Source: Negadavirga shengliensis (GTDB lineage Bacteria; Bacteroidota; Bacteroidia; Cytophagales; Cyclobacteriaceae). Taken from it: a stretch of DNA of 64,000 nucleotides. Below, in pieces: positions 18,346 to 27,058 of the stretch. The notes beneath the pieces are model-generated. The model worked only from the letters and a program-made list of their open reading frames with translations. It ran no database searches and was not told the DNA's origin. The position numbers and the translations under genes are program-made. Where the stretch lies: positions 1 through 64,000 of the forward strand of contig NZ_JBHSJJ010000008.1 in the NCBI RefSeq assembly GCF_042652345.1, given 5' to 3'. Every line of letters begins with the position of its first letter. The first letter of the stretch is position 1.

Positions 18346-18867
18346 ATGAAAAAGACAGCATTTATTTTAGGATTGATATCAGTGATTGCCTGGAACGGCT
18401 GCAGCAAGCATCAGCACCATGATGAAACCGGAGAAAGAAGAGAAGAAACCACTGAAAATGTAATAGCCTTTAAGGATCGGCAGTTAGACGTGGCTTACAA
18501 CAGCTATATACAGCTCAAAGATGCATTGGTAGAAGCCAGCGAAAAAGCCGCCCAGCAGGCAGCTGCCGACTTGGTCGATGCCCTTGAAGGTGTGGAAGAC
18601 AGTGAAAGGGCTCTGGGAAGTGCCCGGAAAATAGAATCCGCTGCCCATTTGGCCGATCAACGCAAAGCGTTTAAAGCATTGAGCGATGAAATGCTCATCC
18701 TGGTAAAGAACAACAAGCCTGAGTCGGGTCAGGTTTACCTGGTTCACTGCCCCATGGCCGACGACAACAAGGGAGGTTCTTGGTTGTCCAGCCTCAACGA
18801 AGTCCGCAATCCTTATTATGGAGATGCCATGTTGACTTGCGGCAGTGTAAAGGAGACCATTGATTAA
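18346..18867 (+). CDS. DUF3347 domain lipoprotein, putative copper-binding
   Basis: A 173-residue lipoprotein: signal peptide with lipobox ending in NGC (Cys19), a short His-rich stretch (SKHQHHDE), then a helical DUF3347 domain. It ends in VHCPMADDNKGGSWL and RNPYYGDAMLTCG, nearly the same as the end of the preceding adaptor. The Cys, His and Met of these motifs are likely Cu ligands. It probably serves as a periplasmic metal carrier or buffer for the Cus system. Followed by a strong terminator. Confidence 0.85.
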   Translation: MKKTAFILGLISVIAWNGCSKHQHHDETGERREETTENVIAFKDRQLDVAYNSYIQLKDALVEASEKAAQQAAADLVDALEGVEDSERALGSARKIESAAHLADQRKAFKALSDEMLILVKNNKPESGQVYLVHCPMADDNKGGSWLSSLNEVRNPYYGDAMLTCGSVKETID

Positions 18868-18875
18868 GGGAAGGG

Positions 18876-18900
18876 GCCATGCTTGAGCATGGCTTTTTTT
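18876..18900 (+). terminator. Intrinsic terminator after the cus operon
   Basis: GCCATGCT / AGCATGGC, an 8-bp perfect stem with a 2-base loop (18876-18893), is followed by seven T. It lies 9 bases after the DUF3347 stop codon, so the CopB-type ATPase gene is likely transcribed from its own promoter. Confidence 0.92.
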
Positions 18901-18987
18901 AATCCTTTATCGGCCATCACTACAAGACCAATGCATTAAACTCCGGATGCCGCACAGACTTATTTTCCACGTTAACCCACAACAAAA

Positions 18988-21012
18988 ATGAAAACCCACG
19001 ATAAACATTCCCACAAAGGCCACGATCAAGATCATCCCGGCCATCATCAAGAAGCAGCACATCAACACCATGGCCACCACGATCATATGGTGGATGATTT
19101 TAAGCGACGTTTTTGGGTATCCCTGATACTTACCCTGCCGGTACTGGCCCTTTCCGAAATGATCCAACACTGGCTGGGTTTTGAGTTTACCTTTGCCGGA
19201 GACAGGTATTTGCTTTTTGGCTTGTCTTCAGTCATCTTTTTTTACGGCGGATGGCCTTTCCTGAAAGGTGCAGTGACAGAATTGAAAGGTTTAAATCCCG
19301 GTATGATGACCCTTATTGCCGTAGCTATAACGGTAGCTTATGTGTATAGTTCCGCTGTGGTTTTTGGGCTTGAAGGAATGGATTTTTATTGGGAGCTGGC
19401 CACCTTGATTGTCATTATGCTTCTGGGACATTGGATAGAGATGAAGTCGGTGATGGGAGCTTCCAGAGCTTTGGAACTATTGGTACAAATGATGCCTTCG
19501 GAAGCGCATCTGATGGAGGGAGATCAAGTGAAGGATGTAAAGATAGAAGAACTCAACAAGGATGACCTCATTCTGATAAAGGCAAATGAAAAGATCCCCG
19601 CGGACGGGATCATCGTGGAGGGAGAGAGTTATCTGGACGAAAGCATGCTCACGGGGGAGAGCAAGCCGGTGAAAAAAACAAAAGGCGACCAAGTCATCGG
19701 AGGGTCGGTGAATGGAAGCCAGTCTTTTAAAGTAAAAGTATCAAAAACCGGAAAGGAAAGTTATCTCAGCAAAGTGATCCAATTGGTGGAGGATGCCCAG
19801 AAAACCAAATCCAAAACACAAAACCTGGCCGATATAGCGGCAAGATGGCTCACTTTTATCGCTATTGGTTTGGGCACCCTTACCCTGGTGGTGTGGTTAA
19901 CTATGGGAGAACGCATGGATTTCGCGTTGGAGCGCATGGTGACGGTGATGGTTATCTCCTGTCCCCACGCGCTTGGCTTGGCCATTCCATTGGTGGTGGC
20001 CATTTCTACCGCCGTTTCTGCAGGGAAAGGCTTGCTTATACGCAACCGAACGGCCTTTGAAAACGCCAGAAAGGTGACGGCAATGGTATTTGATAAAACA
20101 GGTACCCTTACGGAAGGAAAATTCGGAGTCTCCAGGTATGAAAGCCTCATGGAGGGGCTTGACGACGATGAACTGCTGGGGTCGGCGGCGGCTTTGGAAC
20201 AACAATCGGAACATCCTATTGCTCAGGGTATCGTGAAAGCGGCCAAGGAAAAAAAAGTGCCTTTGAAGAAAACCGAAAAATTTGAAGCACTTACAGCGAA
20301 AGGCATCCAGGGTAGAATTGGAAATGAAAATTGGAAAGTTGTCAGCCCGGGATATTTAAAGGAAAAAAATGTAGCCTATCCGGAAAATGCCAAATCGGAT
20401 GAGGCTGAGACGATCGTTTTTGTTTTCCGCGAGGATGAATTGGCAGGATTCATAGCCCTCTCCGACAAAATCCGCGAGGAAAGCCCCCAAGCAGTACAGA
20501 CCTTAAAGGAAAATGGGATAAAGCTGTATATGGCTACAGGTGATAATGAAAAAACGGCCAAAGCGGTAAGTGAAAACCTGGGTTTGGATGGATATTACAG
20601 TGAAGTGCTGCCTCACCAAAAAGTGGAGATTATCGAACAGCTCCAGGGGGAGGGTCATTTTGTGGCCATGACGGGTGACGGGGTCAATGACGCGCCGGCA
20701 TTGGCCAAAGCGGATGTGGGCATTGCCGTAGGCTCGGGAACCGATGTGGCCGCTGAAACCGCGGACATTATTTTGGTCAACAGTAATCCAAGAGACATTG
20801 TCAGCTTGTTGTTGTTTGGAAGGGCCACCTATAAGAAAATGATCCAAAACCTGGCATGGGCGACGGGATACAATGCGGTGGCGTTGCCTCTGGCTACCGG
20901 ATTTATTCCCGGGTTGATCATCAGTCCTGCGGTGGGTGCTATCTTCATGAGCCTGAGCACAGTGATCGTGGCCATCAATGCCCAGTTGCTAAAGTATAAA
21001 ATCAACAAATAA
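18988..21012 (+). CDS. copB: CopB-type (P1B-3) copper-translocating P-type ATPase
   Basis: A 674-residue heavy-metal P-type ATPase. The N terminus is very His-rich (13 His in the first 33 residues) in place of CxxC metal-binding domains. The membrane metal site is CPH (residues 325-327), which defines the P1B-3 (CopB) class rather than CPC (CopA). Other motifs: TGES, DKTGTLTEG with phospho-Asp369, SEHPIA for nucleotide binding, and MTGDGVNDAPALAKADVG. It would pump copper or silver ions out of the cytoplasm, feeding the Cus system upstream. It lies directly after the cus operon terminator. Confidence 0.94.
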   Translation: MKTHDKHSHKGHDQDHPGHHQEAAHQHHGHHDHMVDDFKRRFWVSLILTLPVLALSEMIQHWLGFEFTFAGDRYLLFGLSSVIFFYGGWPFLKGAVTELKGLNPGMMTLIAVAITVAYVYSSAVVFGLEGMDFYWELATLIVIMLLGHWIEMKSVMGASRALELLVQMMPSEAHLMEGDQVKDVKIEELNKDDLILIKANEKIPADGIIVEGESYLDESMLTGESKPVKKTKGDQVIGGSVNGSQSFKVKVSKTGKESYLSKVIQLVEDAQKTKSKTQNLADIAARWLTFIAIGLGTLTLVVWLTMGERMDFALERMVTVMVISCPHALGLAIPLVVAISTAVSAGKGLLIRNRTAFENARKVTAMVFDKTGTLTEGKFGVSRYESLMEGLDDDELLGSAAALEQQSEHPIAQGIVKAAKEKKVPLKKTEKFEALTAKGIQGRIGNENWKVVSPGYLKEKNVAYPENAKSDEAETIVFVFREDELAGFIALSDKIREESPQAVQTLKENGIKLYMATGDNEKTAKAVSENLGLDGYYSEVLPHQKVEIIEQLQGEGHFVAMTGDGVNDAPALAKADVGIAVGSGTDVAAETADIILVNSNPRDIVSLLLFGRATYKKMIQNLAWATGYNAVALPLATGFIPGLIISPAVGAIFMSLSTVIVAINAQLLKYKINK

Positions 21013-21151
21013 GAAAACAAAGCGATGGATCCATGTTGCTGATGAGAAGCAGCAAATGAAATGTTTTGCCCTCTTCCACTGTCTTTCTGATACCTGAGAC
21101 ACCACAGGTAAAATAGTCTGGACATGGGACAGAAAATCAGGATTTATAGTC

Positions 21152-21159
21152 TATTTTTG
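21152..21159 (+). promoter_or_regulatory. Candidate -7 box before the TPR histidine kinase
   Basis: TATTTTTG fits TAnnTTTG and lies 37 bases before the ATG at 21196. No convincing -33 TTTG is seen. The remaining 21013-21195 spacer has no other recognisable element. Confidence 0.35.
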
Positions 21160-21195
21160 ACCATACAGTACTGATATTTAAGTGAAGATGGTTCC

Positions 21196-23085
21196 ATGCT
21201 GGGTATTATAGGTTGCCGTTTTTGTTTCCCTTTTTTGGTGGGTTTTCTATTTCACAATGTATCCATGAAAGCTTCTGAAAGTTTTCAGGTTGAGGCGTAT
21301 TTGGATAAGGCAAAGGGTTACCAATACGAGCAGAAGGATTCTGCCTTGTATTTTGTCAGAAAAGCCATGGAACTGGCGGATCCGGAAGACTATGGGATGA
21401 TGGCCAGCATAAAGAACCGCAAAGGGGCGGTATATTATATTTCCGGCGAATACGACCTTTCGCTCCGGCACTATGTGGAGGCACTGGAACTGGCGAAAAA
21501 AGGAGAGGACAAGCCAGCGGAAGTCACCGCCTTAAACGGCCGGGGCCTGATTTATTTGGCCGATAAGGATTTTGAGCAGGCCATAAAAGTCTGGAAAGAC
21601 TGTTTGCCCATTAATATGGAGCTTTCCGACAGTGTTTCCCTGGCCATCAATCACTTTAATATCGGGATAGCTTTTGATGAGCTAAAAGCGTATGATTCGG
21701 CCATTTACCACCTTCAGGCCAGCCTGGATTTTTTGGAAACAAATAGGGGGGATATCGTTAACTTGATGGCCAAAAACCGGATGGCCAAGGTTCACAGTTC
21801 ACTTTTGCAATATGACAAAGCCATGCAGCTGTATCAGGAAGTGCTGGATGCCAAGGATTTACTTACCAACTGGGAAAGTACTTTCGCTTATACAGGGATG
21901 GCGGAGGTCGCTTTGGAGAAGGGAGAGATAAAAACGGCTTTGGAATATGGGCAACTGGCTTTGAAAATGGCCGAAGCGCATGGTGGCAATTGGGATATGG
22001 AAAGGATAACCCATGTCATGGGAGAAATTTATGAAAAAGCAGGTGAATTTTCGAAGGCGCTTTATTTTACCCGGATGAACAAAGCTTATCATGACAGCCT
22101 CTACAATACTGCCAAGAACAGACAGATTTCCCGCTTGCAGCTCGAACTCTCACATGCCGACAATGAAAGACTCAGGGCAGAAAAATCAGTGGCAGAACAC
22201 CAGATTCGGCAGCATTACAGGCTGACGATTTTTATGGTTTTGGTAGTGGTGTTTCTTTTTACCCTTGTTTATTTTTATCGGAAAAACCTGCTGCTGAAGG
22301 AACATTTCAATATTGAACTCGGAGAAAAAAACAGATCGATTCAGCAACAAAACGAGATGATCGATAAGCAAAATCAGCTTTTGAAAGAGATCAACCAGAC
22401 CAAAACCAAACTGCTTTCGATCCTGTCCCATGATCTCAGGTCTCCGATGAATTCGATCAAACAACTTCTTATGCTCCAGCAGGAGGGGTATTTTACGGAA
22501 GTGGACAGAGAAGAAGCCATGGCACTCCTTCACGAGCAGGTAGAAAATACGGAAAGAATGTTGAACAACCTGCTCCAATGGGCCAATAAGCAGACAGATG
22601 GCATGGAGGTTAATCCCGAATCTTTTGATATGACAGTAGTAGTGGATGATTTGGTGACTACGTATGGCTTTCAGACCAAAGCCAAGCGGATCAAAGTGAT
22701 CCATTCCCGGCAAAGTTTGCCTGAGGTTTGGATGGACAAGGCCCATTTTCAGATCATTGTTCAAAACCTGCTGGGTAATGCTGTCAAATTCACACCGTAC
22801 CATGGTGAAATAAGCTTGTTTTACACACCGATGGCGCATAAAATTCTATTTCATATCAAAGATAGCGGAGAGGGAATCGATGATGTCGCGCAGGACATCA
22901 TCTCCGGAGTAGGGAATCAAAGGATGCTTTCCCAAGTGGGTACGGCAAATGAGACCGGGACCGGGTTGGGATTGTTGCTTGTAAAGCAATTTGTGGCTTT
23001 GAATCAGGGAGAGATCGATGTGAGAAGCATTCCGGGGTCAGGCACGGAGTTTATTCTTGGTTTTGGAATTTCCGAAAGGGGATGA
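21196..23085 (+). CDS. TPR-containing sensor histidine kinase
   Basis: A 629-residue kinase. Order: N-terminal signal or anchor sequence, tetratricopeptide-like helical repeats in the likely periplasmic part (about residues 30-310), one membrane helix (342-361), a short coiled coil, HisKA with LLSILSHDLRSPMNS (phospho-His about 412), and HATPase_c with LGNAVKFTP, DSGEGI and GTGLGLLL. It is an orphan: no response regulator is adjacent. It follows the copper island, so it might sense related envelope stress, but the sequence does not show this. It ends in a hairpin shared with the convergent CoA-transferase gene. Confidence 0.9.
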   Translation: MLGIIGCRFCFPFLVGFLFHNVSMKASESFQVEAYLDKAKGYQYEQKDSALYFVRKAMELADPEDYGMMASIKNRKGAVYYISGEYDLSLRHYVEALELAKKGEDKPAEVTALNGRGLIYLADKDFEQAIKVWKDCLPINMELSDSVSLAINHFNIGIAFDELKAYDSAIYHLQASLDFLETNRGDIVNLMAKNRMAKVHSSLLQYDKAMQLYQEVLDAKDLLTNWESTFAYTGMAEVALEKGEIKTALEYGQLALKMAEAHGGNWDMERITHVMGEIYEKAGEFSKALYFTRMNKAYHDSLYNTAKNRQISRLQLELSHADNERLRAEKSVAEHQIRQHYRLTIFMVLVVVFLFTLVYFYRKNLLLKEHFNIELGEKNRSIQQQNEMIDKQNQLLKEINQTKTKLLSILSHDLRSPMNSIKQLLMLQQEGYFTEVDREEAMALLHEQVENTERMLNNLLQWANKQTDGMEVNPESFDMTVVVDDLVTTYGFQTKAKRIKVIHSRQSLPEVWMDKAHFQIIVQNLLGNAVKFTPYHGEISLFYTPMAHKILFHIKDSGEGIDDVAQDIISGVGNQRMLSQVGTANETGTGLGLLLVKQFVALNQGEIDVRSIPGSGTEFILGFGISERG

Positions 23086-23100
23086 CTTCCGGAAATTCCA
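23064..23100. terminator. Bidirectional terminator hairpin between convergent genes
   Basis: An 11-bp perfect inverted repeat (arms 23064-23074 and 23090-23100; core GGAATTTCCG / CGGAAATTCC) spans the histidine kinase stop codon. It lies 15 bases from the end of the minus-strand CoA-transferase gene. It has no long T run, so termination strength is uncertain. Confidence 0.55.
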
Positions 23101-23114
23101 TTCCAGTGAAACAT

Positions 23115-24416
23115 TTATCTTACCGGATATACCAGACTCCCGAATCGTTCTACGATGGATTTTTCTAAAGCTTCCTGATGTTCCGGTGCAGCTATTTTTT
23201 TGAGTTCGTAAGCCCGCTGTCTTAGGTTCTTGCCATATAGATAAGCCACGCCGTATTCAGTTACCACATAATGGACATGTGCCCTGGTGGTGACGACACC
23301 TGCTCCCGGCCTTAAAAAGGGAACGATTTTCGACATGCCGTTTTTGGTGGCGGCCTTTAGCGCCATGATGGGTTTTCCATCATCGGAAAGAGCGGCCCCC
23401 CGCATAAAATCCATTTGGCCACCTACCCCCGAATAATGGTAACTTCCTATTGAGTCCGCACAGACCTGTCCGGTGAGGTCGATTTCCAGGCAGGAATTGA
23501 TAGAAACCACTTTTGGGTTTTTTCGGATAACAGCGGTGTCGTTAACATAGGCAGCTTCATGGAAAGAAAAAACGGGGTTATCGTTGATGTTGTAGTAGAG
23601 TTTTTCCGTGCCTATGGCAAAAGAAGATACGATTTTTCCGGGGTGTTTTTTCTTGTATTTGTTGGTAATTGCACCGGTCTTAAGCAGATCGATTACGCCA
23701 TCTGAAAACATTTCTGTATGAATACCCAAATCCCTGTGCTGGGTAAGTGATTTGAGCACCGCATCGGGGATTCCGCCGATTCCCATTTGGAGGGTGGAGC
23801 CATCTTCAATCATCTCTGCTATATAGCTGCCTATTTTATAATCAGCGTCATCCAATTTTGCCGCATAATTCACTTGTGGCAGGGGTTCGTCCACTTCCAC
23901 AGCCGCAAAAAAGGAATTGGAATGAATCAGGCTATCCCCATGGGTGCGGGGCATTTGTTTATTGATCTGGGCAATTATGAATTTGGCGGTTTCCACTGCC
24001 GGCCTGGCCACATCCACAGAACTGCCTAAAGAGCAATAGCCATGTTGGTCCGGAGGTGACACCTGTATGAGGGCCACATCTATCGGAAGTATGTTTTTAC
24101 GGAAAAGCCTTCCGATCTCACTAAGGAAAATGGGGACATATCCACCTTGATCACTGTTGACGGCTTTTCGGACATTTTCGGAAACAAAGAGAGAATTGAT
24201 AAAGAAACTGCCTCTACAATCCGCACCAGTGAGCGGCATGTCACCTAAGGTAGTAATGGCCACAATCTCCACATTTTCCAGTTCTTCCTTTCTTTCAGTC
24301 AAAGCCTGAAGCAATACCGAGGGGGTGGCGGCACTGCCGTGAACAAAGACTCTCTGGTGGCTGTTGATGATTTTTACAGCCTCCTCGGCGGTTGTGATGT
24401 TGATTCGTTGGTTCAT
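23115..24416 (-). CDS. Acetyl-CoA hydrolase/CoA-transferase family protein
   Basis: A 433-residue class I CoA-transferase of the Cat1 / 4-hydroxybutyrate CoA-transferase group. The catalytic glutamate is probably in GIHTEMFSDG, where it would form the glutamyl-CoA intermediate. Other family landmarks are MGIGGIPDAVL, GVGGQMDFMRGA and VTEYGVAYLYG. It would move CoA between acyl-CoA and a carboxylate such as acetate; the exact acids cannot be told. It overlaps the preceding P-type ATPase gene by ATGA, so the two are translationally coupled, an unusual pairing for this enzyme. Confidence 0.9.
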   Translation of the reverse strand: MNQRINITTAEEAVKIINSHQRVFVHGSAATPSVLLQALTERKEELENVEIVAITTLGDMPLTGADCRGSFFINSLFVSENVRKAVNSDQGGYVPIFLSEIGRLFRKNILPIDVALIQVSPPDQHGYCSLGSSVDVARPAVETAKFIIAQINKQMPRTHGDSLIHSNSFFAAVEVDEPLPQVNYAAKLDDADYKIGSYIAEMIEDGSTLQMGIGGIPDAVLKSLTQHRDLGIHTEMFSDGVIDLLKTGAITNKYKKKHPGKIVSSFAIGTEKLYYNINDNPVFSFHEAAYVNDTAVIRKNPKVVSINSCLEIDLTGQVCADSIGSYHYSGVGGQMDFMRGAALSDDGKPIMALKAATKNGMSKIVPFLRPGAGVVTTRAHVHYVVTEYGVAYLYGKNLRQRAYELKKIAAPEHQEALEKSIVERFGSLVYPVR

Positions 24417-27058
24417 TTTTTCAGAAATATTAATTTATAAAGTTCGGCTATCCAAAATACAAACGAAGAGAGGAATACCCAAAATAGAAACTCCATCGCT
24501 AGAACCGGTTGAAAGTCAAATAGTTCCGCCATCGCAGGAACCTCGATGATCAGGACTTGTATCACCACTGAAACCAGCAGGGCATAATTGACCCAGTTGT
24601 TGGAAAACAAACCTATTTTGAAAGAAGATCCCCTGAGGTTTCTCATGTTTAAGACATTGAATAGTTGGGTAAAAGCCAGCACTATGAAGACGATGGTCCT
24701 GGCTTTTTCCAGGCCTTCGGGCAAATAATAGACAAAAGCCCCTATGGCCAGAGCGGTCATGAAAAAAGCATTGATGACCAGAAAAGGCACTATGTTTTTG
24801 TTTAGGATGTTTTCTTTTGGAGTTACGGGCGGGAGCAGCAGCTCATTTCCCTGCCCCTTTTCCGTAGCCAATGCTTTGTCGCAGAAGCCATCGGTGACCA
24901 GGTTGATCCAGAGGATCTGGGTGGCGGTCAGGGGCATGGGATAACCCATGCCTACTGCCAGTATCAGGGTGGTGATTTCTGCAAAATTGGTGGTGACCAG
25001 GAAGAAACTGGTCCTTCTGGCATTGTTGAAAACGATTCTTCCCTGTTCTACGGCATTGACAATGGTAGCAAAGTTGTCATCAGCAAGCACCATCATGGAA
25101 GCGTCTCTTGCCACGTCAGTTCCCATGATGCCCATGGAAACGCCTACATTGGCCTGTTTCAGTGCAGGCGCATCATTGACACCGTCACCAGTCATGGCGA
25201 CCAACTCCCCGTTTTTTTGCAGCGATTCGGCAATTTTCAATTTCATAAGCGGCGTGAGCCTTGAAAAAACATCCGCTTCCAGAACCGCTTTATCAAAAGT
25301 ACTCGGATCCATGGCCTGCAATTCACTGTCAGTATAGACTTTTTCCCTGCCCGGTTGTACTATTCCTACTTCTTTGCCGATGGCGAGGGCTGTTGCAGCG
25401 TGATCTCCCGTCGCCATGATCACCCTGATTCCGGCCCGATGACAGTCTTCCACAGCTTTTTTCACTCCTGGACGGGGTGGGTCCATCATGCCCGCCAATC
25501 CTATAAAAACCAGATCCGAATCCGGTTCTTCCTGGTTTTCGAGCGTTTTCAAGGCAAGGGCAAGAACACGAAGGCTTTCATGGGACCAATCCCTCAGGTG
25601 TTTTTCTATGATAGCCAAATCCTCTTCTCCGATGGCGCCTGTTTCTCCACACCTCTTTTTTATAAATGAGGTCCTTCCAAGGATGGATTCCGGAGCTCCG
25701 ATATAAACTTTCATCAGCCTTCCATTCCATTCTATGATAGTAGCCCGGTATTTTAGTTCCGAGCTAAAAGCAAAGTCGTCAACGATTTTCAGATTCCTTT
25801 CTGTGTTTCCTTTTTTTGCCAATACCGAAAAGGCGGCTTCCGTGGGGTCTCCTGTGACCTTGTATTTTCCTGATTCATCCCGGTGCACAGAAGATTTATG
25901 GCTATGCGCGGCGATTACCAGCAGGTCTTTCAGGCTTTCAAGGTCTTCCCCTGAACCGATCAGCTCGCCACGGTGATCCCAGCCTTCTCCGGTCACCACG
26001 ACTTCTTTTCCCGGCGCTCCCCACACTTTTTTTATGGTCATGGTGTTTTGTGTGAGCGTACCGGTTTTATCGGTCACAATGGTACTGACAGAGCCAAGAC
26101 TTTCCGTTGCGGAAAATTCACGGATAATGGCATTTTTGCGGGACATTCTGTATGACCCGATGGCCAAAACGATCGATAAAACCGCCGGAAGCCCTTCAGG
26201 AATGGCGGAGACCAGGGCGGCAATAGAAATCAGCAGCACTTCTGAAATATCTGCCTCTTGCAGGAAGTATCCGACCAAAAACAGCAGCACGGCACTCAGA
26301 ATGGCAATGATGGCCATTTGTTGGGCAAGCTTGTCAGACTTTATTTGAAAATTGGTTTTTTGAGGGGTAAGGGTTTTTAAGGTAGCGGCTATTTCACCGA
26401 TTTGCGTGTTCAACCCCGTACCTGTAACCCACGCTTTCATGCTTCCACTGGCCAGAAAAGTACTTTTCCAAGTCATATTAGCGCGTTCGGCCACGGCAGT
26501 ATTTTCATCAATGGGTGCGGTGTGTTTCTCTACAGGAACGGCTTCCCCGGTAAGGGAAGCCTCCATGCTCCTGGCATTTTTTTGCTCCACTATCCGGGCG
26601 TCAGCGGGAATCAGGTCCCCTTCCTCCAGCGCGAGCAAATCTCCCGGAACCAAGTCTTTGGAATCTATGGTCAGGAGTTTTCCATTCCTGATGACTTTGC
26701 ACCGCGGGACGAGGAGGCTTTTGAGGGCCTCCACCGCTCCTTCCGCTTTGTATTCCTGTACGAACCCGATGACGGCATTGATCACTACGATGGCCAAAAT
26801 CACATACACATCAATATGGTGACCGGTCAAATAAGATATAAGCGCGGCCAAAATCAGGATGTAAACCATTAAGTGCTTAAACTGCTTCAGCAGAATCTTC
26901 CACGCTGGTTTTTTCTTAGGGTCAGGGATTTCATTTTTCCCAAACTTCTTCAAACGTTCAGCCACTTCATGATCCGAAAGTCCGGACATGGAGGTCTGGA
27001 GGATTTCCTGGGTTTCTTGTATGGTTAACCGATGAGGAGCGGGAGGGATACTGATCAT
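24413..27058 (-). CDS. Ca2+-type cation-transporting P-type ATPase
   Basis: An 881-residue P2-type ATPase with cation_ATPase_N, actuator (TGEA), DKTGTLTQN with phospho-Asp330, the GDGVNDAPAL hinge, and a C-terminal domain of several helices. Ion-site motifs match SERCA-type Ca2+ pumps: AIPEGLP in TM4, TNFAE in TM5 (Asn and Glu) and NLVTDG in TM6 (Asn, Thr, Asp). Calcium export is therefore the best call; Mn2+ is possible. It lies between a site-2 protease gene and a CoA-transferase gene with 4-base overlaps on both sides, pointing to one operon. Confidence 0.92.
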   Translation of the reverse strand: MISIPPAPHRLTIQETQEILQTSMSGLSDHEVAERLKKFGKNEIPDPKKKPAWKILLKQFKHLMVYILILAALISYLTGHHIDVYVILAIVVINAVIGFVQEYKAEGAVEALKSLLVPRCKVIRNGKLLTIDSKDLVPGDLLALEEGDLIPADARIVEQKNARSMEASLTGEAVPVEKHTAPIDENTAVAERANMTWKSTFLASGSMKAWVTGTGLNTQIGEIAATLKTLTPQKTNFQIKSDKLAQQMAIIAILSAVLLFLVGYFLQEADISEVLLISIAALVSAIPEGLPAVLSIVLAIGSYRMSRKNAIIREFSATESLGSVSTIVTDKTGTLTQNTMTIKKVWGAPGKEVVVTGEGWDHRGELIGSGEDLESLKDLLVIAAHSHKSSVHRDESGKYKVTGDPTEAAFSVLAKKGNTERNLKIVDDFAFSSELKYRATIIEWNGRLMKVYIGAPESILGRTSFIKKRCGETGAIGEEDLAIIEKHLRDWSHESLRVLALALKTLENQEEPDSDLVFIGLAGMMDPPRPGVKKAVEDCHRAGIRVIMATGDHAATALAIGKEVGIVQPGREKVYTDSELQAMDPSTFDKAVLEADVFSRLTPLMKLKIAESLQKNGELVAMTGDGVNDAPALKQANVGVSMGIMGTDVARDASMMVLADDNFATIVNAVEQGRIVFNNARRTSFFLVTTNFAEITTLILAVGMGYPMPLTATQILWINLVTDGFCDKALATEKGQGNELLLPPVTPKENILNKNIVPFLVINAFFMTALAIGAFVYYLPEGLEKARTIVFIVLAFTQLFNVLNMRNLRGSSFKIGLFSNNWVNYALLVSVVIQVLIIEVPAMAELFDFQPVLAMEFLFWVFLSSFVFWIAELYKLIFLKK

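Noticed and set aside
22186..22839. 217-codon minus-strand frame inside the TPR histidine kinase
   Set aside because: It is antisense to a recognised kinase domain and has no independent support.
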